Shown here piece after piece: positions 47,484 to 56,902 of a stretch of 64,000 bases of DNA. The stretch's first letter is position 1. Each line of letters begins with the position of its first letter. Source of the stretch: an uncultured Pelagibacteraceae bacterium (GTDB taxonomy: Bacteria > Pseudomonadota > Alphaproteobacteria > Pelagibacterales > Pelagibacteraceae); assembly GCA_902604245.1 (NCBI GenBank), contig CACKXQ010000004.1:1-64000 (forward strand), given 5' to 3'. The position numbers were made by a program, and so were the translations under genes. The notes beneath the pieces were generated by a model. That model was not told where the DNA came from and did no database searches. It saw only the letters and a program-made list of their open reading frames with translations.

Positions 47484-48364
47484 TAGCCTTTAATGGCACC
47501 AGCGGTTAATCCACTTATAACCTGTCTTTGAAAAAACATTACTAATAGAAATAATGGAGCGGTAGCAGACACAACTGCAGATACAGCCCACATTAAATTT
47601 CCTTCATGCTGATTGGTTCCAAGGTAACTTTGAATTTTGGGAACCATAGTGTGGTTCTCTTGGTTTAACAATAAAGCTGTTACAGTAAAGTCATTATAAG
47701 CTAACATGAGACTAAACAATCCAGCTGTGATTACTCCTGGCCACATCACTGGCATTATAATATGTCTAAAGGCTTGGAAGTATGAACAACCATCAATCAA
47801 GGCACTTTCATCTAATTCTTTAGGCACAGTTTTAAAAAATGAATAAAGGAGCCATAAGGTAAAAGGTTGATTGATTGCAACAAGAACTACAATTGTAGTT
47901 GGTAAAATTCCCCAAATTTGTAATTGAAAAAAAGGGAATAGATAACCTGACACCAATGTTATATGCGGCATTGCTCTAAAAATTAAAGCAATAATTAAAA
48001 TCCAAAATGCATAATTTTTTGTAGATCTGGATAGTGCGTATGCACCTAATGTGCCTAGAAATAATGAAATTGAAACAACACTAATTGTAACTATTACTGT
48101 ATTTCTTGAAGCTTTCCAAAATTCACCTTCAAACCACGCGCCACTATAAGCTTCCTTGGTAAATCTAGCGCCAGTCTCAATTAAAGTATTAAAAGCTGTT
48201 ATTGCATACCACCAATCAGCTCTTGAGAAAAAGTCAGCTCTGACTTTAAAGGATCCCCAAAACGTCCAAATAAATGGAAAACATGCAAGTAACAACCATA
48301 TAACTATAAATATTGTGTTAAAAGTTTTTAAACTGTTTGATTTTTTATCTAATCCAAAATCCAT
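47483..48364 (-). CDS. Sugar ABC transporter permease (MalG type)
   Basis: KELDESALIDGCSYFQAFRHIIMPVMWPG. Confidence 0.92.
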   Translation of the reverse strand: MDFGLDKKSNSLKTFNTIFIVIWLLLACFPFIWTFWGSFKVRADFFSRADWWYAITAFNTLIETGARFTKEAYSGAWFEGEFWKASRNTVIVTISVVSISLFLGTLGAYALSRSTKNYAFWILIIALIFRAMPHITLVSGYLFPFFQLQIWGILPTTIVVLVAINQPFTLWLLYSFFKTVPKELDESALIDGCSYFQAFRHIIMPVMWPGVITAGLFSLMLAYNDFTVTALLLNQENHTMVPKIQSYLGTNQHEGNLMWAVSAVVSATAPLFLLVMFFQRQVISGLTAGAIKG

Positions 48365-48366
48365 AA

Positions 48367-49395
48367 TTATCTATTTGTTCTAAACTCTTTCCAAGTTCTC
48401 AGTAAAACTGGCGTTAAAATTATTGAAATTCCCACAATAGTCATAATCGATGTTGCTGCTGCTGATCCAAATAAAATTACTTCCTCATTAACTAAGTTAT
48501 CATAAATCAACCAAGATAAAGATTGGGCACTACCTTCAGCACTAAAACCTATTATTGGTTCAAATACTCTAAAATTATCCATTAATGAAATTAAAGCAAC
48601 AAAGGTAACTACAGGATATATATGAGGTAAAACTATATGTTTAACTCTTTGAAATCTTGAAGCACCATCTATAATTGAGGCTTCCAATGGTTCTTGTGGA
48701 ACAGTTTGAAGTGCTGCATAAAAAACAACAAAAGCAAAAGGGGAGTGATGCCAAACTCCATAAATAATAATTGTAATCCAAGTTAAAGCTTTTGATGATT
48801 TAACAGATAAGTAAGGATCATCCATTAATATTTGAAGATTTGCACCTATAATTCCTTCTGCATCAATCATCCAGAATAACACCAGAGAACCTACCAAAGG
48901 AGTTACAATCATTGGTAAAATTGTACCAAAAATTAGAGGACCTCTAATTTTTCTAGAAATTGCGTTTAGACTTAGTGCAATAATAAATCCTAAAAGCAGA
49001 ACGCATGGTGTAACAATTACACAATAGGTTAAGGTAAATACTAAAGCTTTGTAAAACGGAAGATTTCCTACCTTGCCAATAAATTCACCTACTGATTTAC
49101 TCTCACTCCAAAATTCTGACACTTGATCAGATGCCAAGTGATTTCTATCAATGTATGTACCAAAACCATTAAATTTTCCTAACGGTTTCTCTTCTTTAAT
49201 TTTTGAAGTAGCTTCTTGATCTACAACTACTGATGTTTTGCATCCAAATGGATCACATTTTTTAACTTCAATAAGTATTTGATCATGTTGAGCGTAAAAA
49301 GATTGAATGCCTGTTGAAATAATTGGTAGCCCAATGAATAAAATCATTGCTAAACCTGCTGGGAAAAAAAACCAGAAAAAACTTCTATTGGGCAT
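48367..49395 (-). CDS. Sugar ABC transporter permease (MalF type) with large periplasmic insertion
   Basis: QEPLEASIIDGASRFQRVKHIVLPHIYP; N-terminal periplasmic loop. Confidence 0.9.
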   Translation of the reverse strand: MPNRSFFWFFFPAGLAMILFIGLPIISTGIQSFYAQHDQILIEVKKCDPFGCKTSVVVDQEATSKIKEEKPLGKFNGFGTYIDRNHLASDQVSEFWSESKSVGEFIGKVGNLPFYKALVFTLTYCVIVTPCVLLLGFIIALSLNAISRKIRGPLIFGTILPMIVTPLVGSLVLFWMIDAEGIIGANLQILMDDPYLSVKSSKALTWITIIIYGVWHHSPFAFVVFYAALQTVPQEPLEASIIDGASRFQRVKHIVLPHIYPVVTFVALISLMDNFRVFEPIIGFSAEGSAQSLSWLIYDNLVNEEVILFGSAAATSIMTIVGISIILTPVLLRTWKEFRTNR

Positions 49396-49405
49396 GATAA
49401 ATTTG

Positions 49406-49433
49406 TAAGTGGGGATAGTTATACCCCCACTTA
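49406..49433 (-). other. Intercistronic hairpin after SBP gene (minus strand)
   Basis: TAAGTGGGG...CCCCACTTA, 9-bp perfect stem with further bulged pairing. Confidence 0.65.
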
Positions 49434-49446
49434 ATTAATTTATATT

Positions 49447-50667
49447 TTATAGAAAACCTTGTTCTTTTGCTTTAGTGATATAAGCAGCTTCAACATCTTT
49501 CAATGCTTGTTCAGCTGACTCATTTCCTTGCAAAAACTCAACAATTTCACTACCCAATGCACCATGCATTAATCCCATTTGTGGTAACATTGGATAAGGT
49601 TTTGCTCCCATTTTAACTGCTTCAATTACTCCAACAGATTTTGGACCAGGCACAAAGCCTTCTACTAACCAAACAGCTTGATCAGCAGCTTTCGCAACCA
49701 TCTCTTTTGATGATGCTGCATGAGCCATTGCTCTAAAAGAAGCTTCTGCATCTGCGTCAGATCTATTTTTAGCAAGTGTAAATCCATCCCACCAAAGTGT
49801 TGCTGCAGGAATGTTACCTCCACCAACTGTTGCAGGAGCAACTAACTTAGTAGCAGCAGTTATCTTAGCATCTCCTTCATCATCAAGTAATGTTCCAGAT
49901 CTAGATGCCCATAAAGTCATAATAGCTACGTTTCCTGATTCCCATTCAACTTTAATAGCTTCACTATCATGCGTTAAATAATCAGGGTTACTTAAATCAG
50001 CCAGTTTTTTTAACATATTTAAAGTTGCTATACCTTTAGCATTATTGATGTTTGGTTGTGCACCACCATCTTTAAAAAATTCACCACCATGACCAATGTA
50101 CATGTTTACAAATTCTTCAGCTAAATTCCAACCTGCTTTGTAAGCTGCTGCATAAGGATATTTCATTTTCCCAGCTGCTCTGATTTTTTCAGCAGCCGCT
50201 ACAACTTCCTCGTAAGTTTTTGGAATAGCAATTCCATTTTCTTTTAAAACATCTGTTCTTACATAAAGATGTTGAGTATTAGCCATAAATGCTACAGCCA
50301 TTACTTTTCCATCAATTGTAATGAGTTGTGACTCTTGAATTCCTTTTCCATATTTTTTAACTAGATCATTCATTGGTCTAATTAAATCAGCATTCATTAA
50401 AGGAACTATAGAACTATTAGCAGCAACTCTAACTGAAAACTCAGAAGGATTTGCTGTTAAAGCTGGTACTGCAATTTTGTTGTGTTCAGCTGAGTGAGTG
50501 ACTTTAAAGTCAGCACTTCCTTTACATTCTTTTGCAGTTTCAACTAAAGTTCTTAGAGCAGGAAAATCATTTGCTAAAATATTTATTGATCCACTTTTAA
50601 TGTTACAGTCAGCGTTAGCTACTGTTCCAAAAAGTAAAAACAATAAAGTAACTAGTATTTTTTTCAT
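49447..50667 (-). CDS. Sugar-type ABC transporter substrate-binding protein
   Basis: Signal peptide; YVRTDVLKENGIAIPKTYEEVVAAAEKIRAAG; VAIMTLWASRSGTLLDDEGDAK. Confidence 0.9.
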   Translation of the reverse strand: MKKILVTLLFLLFGTVANADCNIKSGSINILANDFPALRTLVETAKECKGSADFKVTHSAEHNKIAVPALTANPSEFSVRVAANSSIVPLMNADLIRPMNDLVKKYGKGIQESQLITIDGKVMAVAFMANTQHLYVRTDVLKENGIAIPKTYEEVVAAAEKIRAAGKMKYPYAAAYKAGWNLAEEFVNMYIGHGGEFFKDGGAQPNINNAKGIATLNMLKKLADLSNPDYLTHDSEAIKVEWESGNVAIMTLWASRSGTLLDDEGDAKITAATKLVAPATVGGGNIPAATLWWDGFTLAKNRSDADAEASFRAMAHAASSKEMVAKAADQAVWLVEGFVPGPKSVGVIEAVKMGAKPYPMLPQMGLMHGALGSEIVEFLQGNESAEQALKDVEAAYITKAKEQGFL

Positions 50668-50747
50668 ATTATTCTCTCTTTTGTTAGTATTATTTAGTTT
50701 TATTTGAGAAAAATATACATATACGGTTAAGTTTATAAAAGTAAAAT

Positions 50748-51875
50748 TTAGATTTGTTTTGACGCAAGTTCAGCACCTGCGACAAGTGCTTCAAGTTTTT
50801 TGTAAACAATATCTTCATCTACATTTCCATAGCCTGCAAAGGTACTAAATCCACAATCTGTTCCTGCCATTAATTGATTTGGCTCTAGTACTCTAGAAAA
50901 GGCTAAAATTCTGTGTTTTATAACATCTGGGTGTTCTATAAAGTTAGAAGTAGACTCAACAACTCCTGGAATAATAATCTTATCTTTTGGCACTTTTGTA
51001 TTTTCAAATACTTCCCATTCATGGGCATGTCTAGGGTTAGCAGACTCTATTAAATATTTACTCACATTAGCCTTAAAAGCTAATCCAATTATTTTATCTA
51101 AACCAATATCATGAGTATGAGGCCCTTCATAATTTCCCCAGCATATATGCATTCTTACTTTAGATGGATCTATATTAGATAATGAATTATTTAAAACTTC
51201 CACATGTTTGTTAGCTCTTTCCAAAAAATCTTTTTCTGAAATTTCCTTGTAAATCATATGCCTTGATAATGCGAGATCTGGACAATCAATTTGAATAGAT
51301 AATCCATTCTCGGTTATTTTCTCATATTCAAACTTCATTATATCTGACAGTTTCTCAAGATACTCATCATCATTTTTATAAAACTTGTTGGGTAAAAAAT
51401 TACATATAACTCCTGGAGATGGAGAATTCATAAATCCATCAGTATGTGAATTTTCTTCTAAGGCATTCTTAAAGTTTAAAATATCTTTGTTAACTGAAAC
51501 CTCATCTTTTATTTTAAGTTCACTTGTACAACATGGTCTTTTATATGTTGGAGTACCACCTGATAGAATAAGTTTTTTTTTAAAAGATGGAAAATCATCT
51601 AAGTCTTTTGGAGCTTTTCTTTCACTTTCTCCAGAGAAACCTTCAACTCTATCTTTAATGTAAGTTGCGTAACTTATTTTTGACATTTCTCCATCGCTAA
51701 CAGAATCTATTCCGGTATTAATTTGCTTTTTTACAACTTCAGATACATTTTTTTTAACCACTGCATCAAAGCTGCTAATATCTATTTTTTCTTGATTATC
51801 TTTAGAGGCAAGAAGACTGGAGAGTTCGTTTGATCTTGGTAAGCTACCAACATGTGTAGTTTTTATTTTAACCAT
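50748..51875 (-). CDS. MetE C-terminal-like (cobalamin-independent methionine synthase II/epoxyalkane-CoM transferase superfamily) protein
   Basis: TTHVGSLPRS; zinc-ligand pattern MHICWGN...ESANPRHAHEWEVF...AGTDCGFSTFAG. Confidence 0.85.
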   Translation of the reverse strand: MVKIKTTHVGSLPRSNELSSLLASKDNQEKIDISSFDAVVKKNVSEVVKKQINTGIDSVSDGEMSKISYATYIKDRVEGFSGESERKAPKDLDDFPSFKKKLILSGGTPTYKRPCCTSELKIKDEVSVNKDILNFKNALEENSHTDGFMNSPSPGVICNFLPNKFYKNDDEYLEKLSDIMKFEYEKITENGLSIQIDCPDLALSRHMIYKEISEKDFLERANKHVEVLNNSLSNIDPSKVRMHICWGNYEGPHTHDIGLDKIIGLAFKANVSKYLIESANPRHAHEWEVFENTKVPKDKIIIPGVVESTSNFIEHPDVIKHRILAFSRVLEPNQLMAGTDCGFSTFAGYGNVDEDIVYKKLEALVAGAELASKQI

Positions 51876-52854
51876 TGTTCAATAATATTTGTTTCCATAT
51901 AGCAACTTCATCAAATAAAACCCATTCTCTAATAATTGAGTTATTATTAAATTCAGCATGGTTAATACCCATTATAAATATTTTTTTATTTGATGCTTTA
52001 CCATATTCATCACTTTCATTAGCATGTTCCCCTTCTAAAAACCATCTGATTGACACTCTTGGATTTTTCTCTGGCTCTTCTAAAAATCCAACATGCTCAA
52101 TACTGAATTTTATATTTGTGAATATTTTCTTAATGGAATTCCATTTTTCAATAATATCTTCTCTTCCGTGACCAAGTTTATTTCCTGGCCAAAATAAATT
52201 TGCAGCTCTGTCATAATCTTCATATTCGTAACTTTTATTAAAAATATTACTTAACACCTGCGTATATTTCTCAGCGATTGATCCATCTTTATAACTCTCT
52301 GCTTTATAATCTGAATTTTTATCAGAATTAGCATCATACAATTTACTTGAATTTGATACGCCTCCTTCCTTTTCAATCATTTTTCTAGCAAACTCCTCTG
52401 GGGAATAACCAATCTGTCTGACCATTGCACCTTGATCTCTAACGATCCATTCATCATAAACTTGGTTATTCTTACAAGCACAGTCAGCAATAACCCTATA
52501 ATAAATATCTTTACCAGTGGGTTCACCATAAAAGCCTTTTCCAAGATGAGTTCCTTTGCTTAAAATTCTATGAGATGAGTGATATCCCGTTTCATCATTT
52601 CCATTCCAAATAACGTCCTCACCTAATAACTGTCTGTTTGGAAATTCTTTTAAAGTAGAATAAGTAGAATCTATAACAGGTTTGTTTCCATATGTAACAC
52701 CAAATGGTGATCTAACAGGTATGTCATTGGTATAAAAGTCACCAATTGACTCAACATCTTTATTTTCCCAAATTTGTTCTGTGATTTTTAAAATAAAGTC
52801 TGGAAAATCTTTATATTTTTTATCAAAACCTCTCATTAGATGCTTGATACACAA
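51868..52854 (-). CDS. NTF2/SnoaL-like (ester cyclase-like) two-domain protein
   Basis: Two SnoaL-like halves: TEQIWENKDVESIGDFYTNDIPVRSPFG... and DYDRAANLFWPGNKLGHGREDIIEKWNSI. Confidence 0.7.
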   Translation of the reverse strand: MCIKHLMRGFDKKYKDFPDFILKITEQIWENKDVESIGDFYTNDIPVRSPFGVTYGNKPVIDSTYSTLKEFPNRQLLGEDVIWNGNDETGYHSSHRILSKGTHLGKGFYGEPTGKDIYYRVIADCACKNNQVYDEWIVRDQGAMVRQIGYSPEEFARKMIEKEGGVSNSSKLYDANSDKNSDYKAESYKDGSIAEKYTQVLSNIFNKSYEYEDYDRAANLFWPGNKLGHGREDIIEKWNSIKKIFTNIKFSIEHVGFLEEPEKNPRVSIRWFLEGEHANESDEYGKASNKKIFIMGINHAEFNNNSIIREWVLFDEVAIWKQILLNNG

Positions 52855-53780
52855 TTAAGATATGAAACTTCGCTTTCATTAATCTCAATATTAACATTCA
52901 CACCTAATGGAACTGAAATAGTATCTTTAAAATTTATTTCTTTTGATAAATTTTCCATTTCAATTTTCCAATTTCCTTTTTGTGAAAAAAGTATTGTTGG
53001 TTTATTAAAAATTAAATTTTCAACTCTCCCTTTTTTTGATTTGAAACAACTCAAACTAAAACCTGTATCTTGTTTTATTATTGGATTAATAGACTTATCT
53101 TGAAATATGTTACCTAGTATATGTGAAATTTTAATATTATCTCCAATATTTATTTCATTTTGAATTCTATTGCTGAGACTGGATATATTACTTTGTAATT
53201 GATCTAACTTGTAATTATTAAATTTTTTTATTTCATCATTAGATATAGGTTCTAATAATCTCCTGCCATTTGGTATTGCTTTAATGTTTAGATCGATTAA
53301 TGAATTATCATCTAAAAGTGCCATACCTGTCTTTTTTGCTCTCTCTAATACCTCAGGTATCCAAGTAACAATTCCTGGATCATCACCTCCTAGCACAACA
53401 AAAATTAAGCCTTCTTCATCTCCAGCATTTTCAAATGCTCTAAACATATTTGTTGGCATTGAAATAATGTCTCCTGGATTTAAAATCGCTTCATCTTTAC
53501 CCTCAGACCCCCAATAAAATCTCCATTTACCTGAATATATTATGAATACCTCTGCTGTTAAATGGCTATGCAAACCCGATCCATTAAAAGGTTTTGCTGA
53601 TACTGCACCTAAATTAAAACCATGGGGTTCAGATATTTTTATTGATTGGTCAGCGTCTTCTGCGACACCTGGACCTAAAATAGAATAGTTTTTTCTTTCT
53701 TTGTGTCCATCTAATTTACCTTCAACAAATGGTAAAGTGCTTGGAATTAAATCTTTAAATTTTGCTAGTCTAATATTCAT
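52836..53780 (-). CDS. Cupin-domain protein
   Basis: GSGLHSHLTAEVFIIYSGKWRFYWGSEGKDEAILNPGDIISMPTNMFRAFENAG. Confidence 0.85.
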   Translation of the reverse strand: MNIRLAKFKDLIPSTLPFVEGKLDGHKERKNYSILGPGVAEDADQSIKISEPHGFNLGAVSAKPFNGSGLHSHLTAEVFIIYSGKWRFYWGSEGKDEAILNPGDIISMPTNMFRAFENAGDEEGLIFVVLGGDDPGIVTWIPEVLERAKKTGMALLDDNSLIDLNIKAIPNGRRLLEPISNDEIKKFNNYKLDQLQSNISSLSNRIQNEINIGDNIKISHILGNIFQDKSINPIIKQDTGFSLSCFKSKKGRVENLIFNKPTILFSQKGNWKIEMENLSKEINFKDTISVPLGVNVNIEINESEVSYLNCVSSI

Positions 53781-53832
53781 ATTTTTTTAATTATAATATT
53801 GTGATACACGAATATTTCCAATAAATAAATAT

Positions 53833-54918
53833 ATGCAAATAGAACAATTTGATACAGGTCTAAAAACAAAAACAAATGTACAGAACATTGTTCTTTCACC
53901 TGAAAAAAATTTAGAAAATAAAAACTTAGTTAGAGGTTATTTAAATAAGATCATCACATCGGGAATAAATGAAATCGATAGTAATTTAGATGAAGCATTT
54001 ATAGCTGATGTTAAGATAAATAGTTTTTATCCAATTAATGAATTTACAGGAGTTAAAAATTTAAAAGATAAAATTTGGTTACCATTATTTGAAGCATTTC
54101 CTGATCTTGAAAGAAGAGAAAATATTGTTGTTGGAGGAGCTTTCAGAGATAAAATTTTGATAGGATCATACTCTGTTTTATCAGGTTATTTTAGAAATTC
54201 ATGGCTAGGAATAAAACCAAATAATAAAATGATAAATCTTCGATGTTGTGAAATTCATGAGCTTAAAGAAAAAAAAATAATCGAGAGTCATATCTTAATT
54301 GATGTAATGGACTTTTTAAGACAATGTGGCATCTCCTCAATCAATCCATCAAGAGGTTCAGAGGGAGCTTGGCTTCCACCAATAAATACAGATGGGGTAA
54401 ATTTTTTTGAAAAAGATTTAGAGGTTTCAAATTCAAATTTAAAACAAGCCTTGGAAATGGGTAGAAGTCTGAATATAAAACCAGAGAAAGAAAATCTCTC
54501 AGATAATGAATTAAAAGAAAGATTATTAAATCATCCCCAAAAAGAATATTGGCATAAAAAAATGATTTGGTACGGTCCATGTGGAATTGGCACTTCAAGA
54601 TCACTAGAGGGATTTATTGATATGCATCAATTACCATTTAGAAAATCATTTACTGAAAGAGATTATTTTAAGCTAGGACATTATTGTGAAATAGGGGATG
54701 GTAAATTTTCACTTTGTGCAGGTTGGCATAGTTTAGAGGCGAACTATGGTTCAAATGATTGGTTGGGATATAAAGCAAATAATCAAAAATTAACTATGAG
54801 AGTTATGGATTTTTATCACCATGATGAGGGAAAAATCCGTGAAAATTGGGTACCAATTGATATACTTCACATTCTAAAACAAATCGGCATTGATGTTTTA
54901 GATAATATTAAAGGCTAA
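53833..54918 (+). CDS. NTF2/SnoaL-like two-domain protein
   Basis: FYPINEFTGVKNLKDKIWLPLFEAFPDLERRENIVVGG; similar to 51868..52854 architecture. Confidence 0.7.
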   Translation: MQIEQFDTGLKTKTNVQNIVLSPEKNLENKNLVRGYLNKIITSGINEIDSNLDEAFIADVKINSFYPINEFTGVKNLKDKIWLPLFEAFPDLERRENIVVGGAFRDKILIGSYSVLSGYFRNSWLGIKPNNKMINLRCCEIHELKEKKIIESHILIDVMDFLRQCGISSINPSRGSEGAWLPPINTDGVNFFEKDLEVSNSNLKQALEMGRSLNIKPEKENLSDNELKERLLNHPQKEYWHKKMIWYGPCGIGTSRSLEGFIDMHQLPFRKSFTERDYFKLGHYCEIGDGKFSLCAGWHSLEANYGSNDWLGYKANNQKLTMRVMDFYHHDEGKIRENWVPIDILHILKQIGIDVLDNIKG

Positions 54919-54919
54919 A

Positions 54920-55969
54920 ATGGCAAATATAAAATTTACTGGAGTACATAAATCTTTTGGAACTAATAAGATTATTACAGATTTTAATTTATCAGGCAAG
55001 GATGATGAATTTCTTGTATTAGTTGGACCGTCTGGATGTGGGAAATCAACTTTGTTAAGAATGATCGCAGGTTTAGAAAAGATTGATGAAGGCGAAATAT
55101 TTATTAATGATCAAAAAATAAATGATCTTCATCCTTCTAAACGACAAACAGCAATGGTATTTCAGTCATATGCTCTTTACCCTCATATGAACGTTTATGA
55201 AAATATGTCATTCGGGTTAAAGATAGAAAAGAGATCTAAAGAAGAAATCCAAACAAAAGTTATGCAGGCAGCAAAAATATTAAAGATAGAGGAATTGCTG
55301 GAAAGAAGACCCAAACAATTGTCAGGAGGACAGAGACAAAGGGTTGCAATTGGAAGAGCAATTACAAGAAATCCAAAAATATTTTTATTTGATGAACCTT
55401 TATCAAATTTAGATGCAGCACTAAGATCAGAAATGAGAGTTGAGATTTCAAAATTACACAATCAAATTAAAACAAATATGATTTATGTTACACATGATCA
55501 AGTAGAGGCAATGACACTTGCCGATAGGATTGTAATTTTAAATCTTGGTAATATTGAACAAGTTGGAACCCCAGACGAAATTTACAATAATCCAGCAAAC
55601 ATTTTTGTAGCCCAATTTATTGGAACTCCAAAAATGAATATTTTACCTTTAAATAATGAAAATATAATTTCAGATAATAAAATTATTTTTTTAGGCAATG
55701 AAATCACTTTTGAAAAAACTAAATTTGATAAAAAGAAATATTTCTTAGGAATAAGACCTGAACATTTTAACTTATCTAGTGAATCACAATTTAAATTTAA
55801 GCCTAAAATTGATCTTGTTGAAAACTTAGGAAATGAAAAGATTGTCTATATGAGTAACGACAACTTAGAACTTAGCGCAAAAATTTCTAGTCAGGAAGAT
55901 TTTCAAAATCAGATTAATTTTGACTCCAAAGATATTTTTATTTTTGACGAAAACGGAAGAAGAATTTAA
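54920..55969 (+). CDS. Sugar ABC transporter ATP-binding protein (UgpC/MalK type)
   Basis: GPSGCGKST; LSGGQRQRVAIGRAITRNPKIFLFDEPLSNLDA. Confidence 0.93.
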   Translation: MANIKFTGVHKSFGTNKIITDFNLSGKDDEFLVLVGPSGCGKSTLLRMIAGLEKIDEGEIFINDQKINDLHPSKRQTAMVFQSYALYPHMNVYENMSFGLKIEKRSKEEIQTKVMQAAKILKIEELLERRPKQLSGGQRQRVAIGRAITRNPKIFLFDEPLSNLDAALRSEMRVEISKLHNQIKTNMIYVTHDQVEAMTLADRIVILNLGNIEQVGTPDEIYNNPANIFVAQFIGTPKMNILPLNNENIISDNKIIFLGNEITFEKTKFDKKKYFLGIRPEHFNLSSESQFKFKPKIDLVENLGNEKIVYMSNDNLELSAKISSQEDFQNQINFDSKDIFIFDENGRRI

Positions 55970-55996
55970 ATTTTCTTTTATTACTTATAATTTGTT

Positions 55997-56902
55997 ATGA
56001 ATTGGATAGTTGTTACAGTTATTGCTGCTTTTTTTCAAAATTTAAGGTCTTCATTTCAAAAAAAAATAAATAAAGATGTTTCAACAATAGCTTCAACTTA
56101 CGTAAGGTTTTCTTTTGCTTTACCTTTAGCATTAGTATTGTTTTTTATATATTTCAGAGAAGTTTCTGTAATTAATGAAATACTTAATCAACCAGGTTTT
56201 TTAATAAATGTAACTCTAGCATCAATTTTTCAAGTAATATTTACCTTCGTATTATTGTACTTATTTAAGTTTTCAAATTTTGTTGTTGGAACCTCGCTAA
56301 GTAAAACAGAAGTTGTTCAAGTAGCTATATTTGAATATCTAATATTAAATGAAAAATTGAGTAAGTTAGGAATTAGTGGCATTTTAATATCAACTTTAGG
56401 AGTAATAATTCTATCAATTAAAGATTTAAAATTTTTTTTATATAATATGTTTTCAAAAACTACATTAATAGGTTTGGTATCAGGTTTATTTTTAGCTTTG
56501 AGTATAGTTTATTTTAGATCTGCTGCCTTATCTTTAGAAAATTTTGACTCTAATTTTGAAAAAGTAATATCAACCTTACTTTTTGGATTATTAATTCCAA
56601 CAATTATTTTAACTTTATATCTTTTAGTCTTTGAAAAAAAAGAATTTAGAAAATTATATAATGATAGATATGATTGTATGTTAATTGGTATTGGAGGATT
56701 TTTTGCCTCACTATCATGGTTTTATGCATTTACTCTAATCCAAGCGTCTTTTGTAAGAGCAGTTGGTCAAATCGAATTATTATTTAGTTATTTTTCCTCA
56801 AAATATTTATTTAAAGAAAAAATAAAGTTAACAGAAATTCTAGGTATTTTTGTTTTTGTAATTGGAGTTAGTATTTTATTACTTTCTAGAGTTCAAAACT
56901 AA
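55997..56902 (+). CDS. EamA/DMT family transporter
   Basis: About 10 TM, duplicated EamA pattern. Confidence 0.8.
   Translation: MNWIVVTVIAAFFQNLRSSFQKKINKDVSTIASTYVRFSFALPLALVLFFIYFREVSVINEILNQPGFLINVTLASIFQVIFTFVLLYLFKFSNFVVGTSLSKTEVVQVAIFEYLILNEKLSKLGISGILISTLGVIILSIKDLKFFLYNMFSKTTLIGLVSGLFLALSIVYFRSAALSLENFDSNFEKVISTLLFGLLIPTIILTLYLLVFEKKEFRKLYNDRYDCMLIGIGGFFASLSWFYAFTLIQASFVRAVGQIELLFSYFSSKYLFKEKIKLTEILGIFVFVIGVSILLLSRVQN

Noticed and set aside
53801-53809. GTGATACAC dyad in the divergent promoter as a GntR/LacI operator
   Set aside because: Only a 9-bp imperfectly flanked dyad; too short to support in AT-rich DNA.
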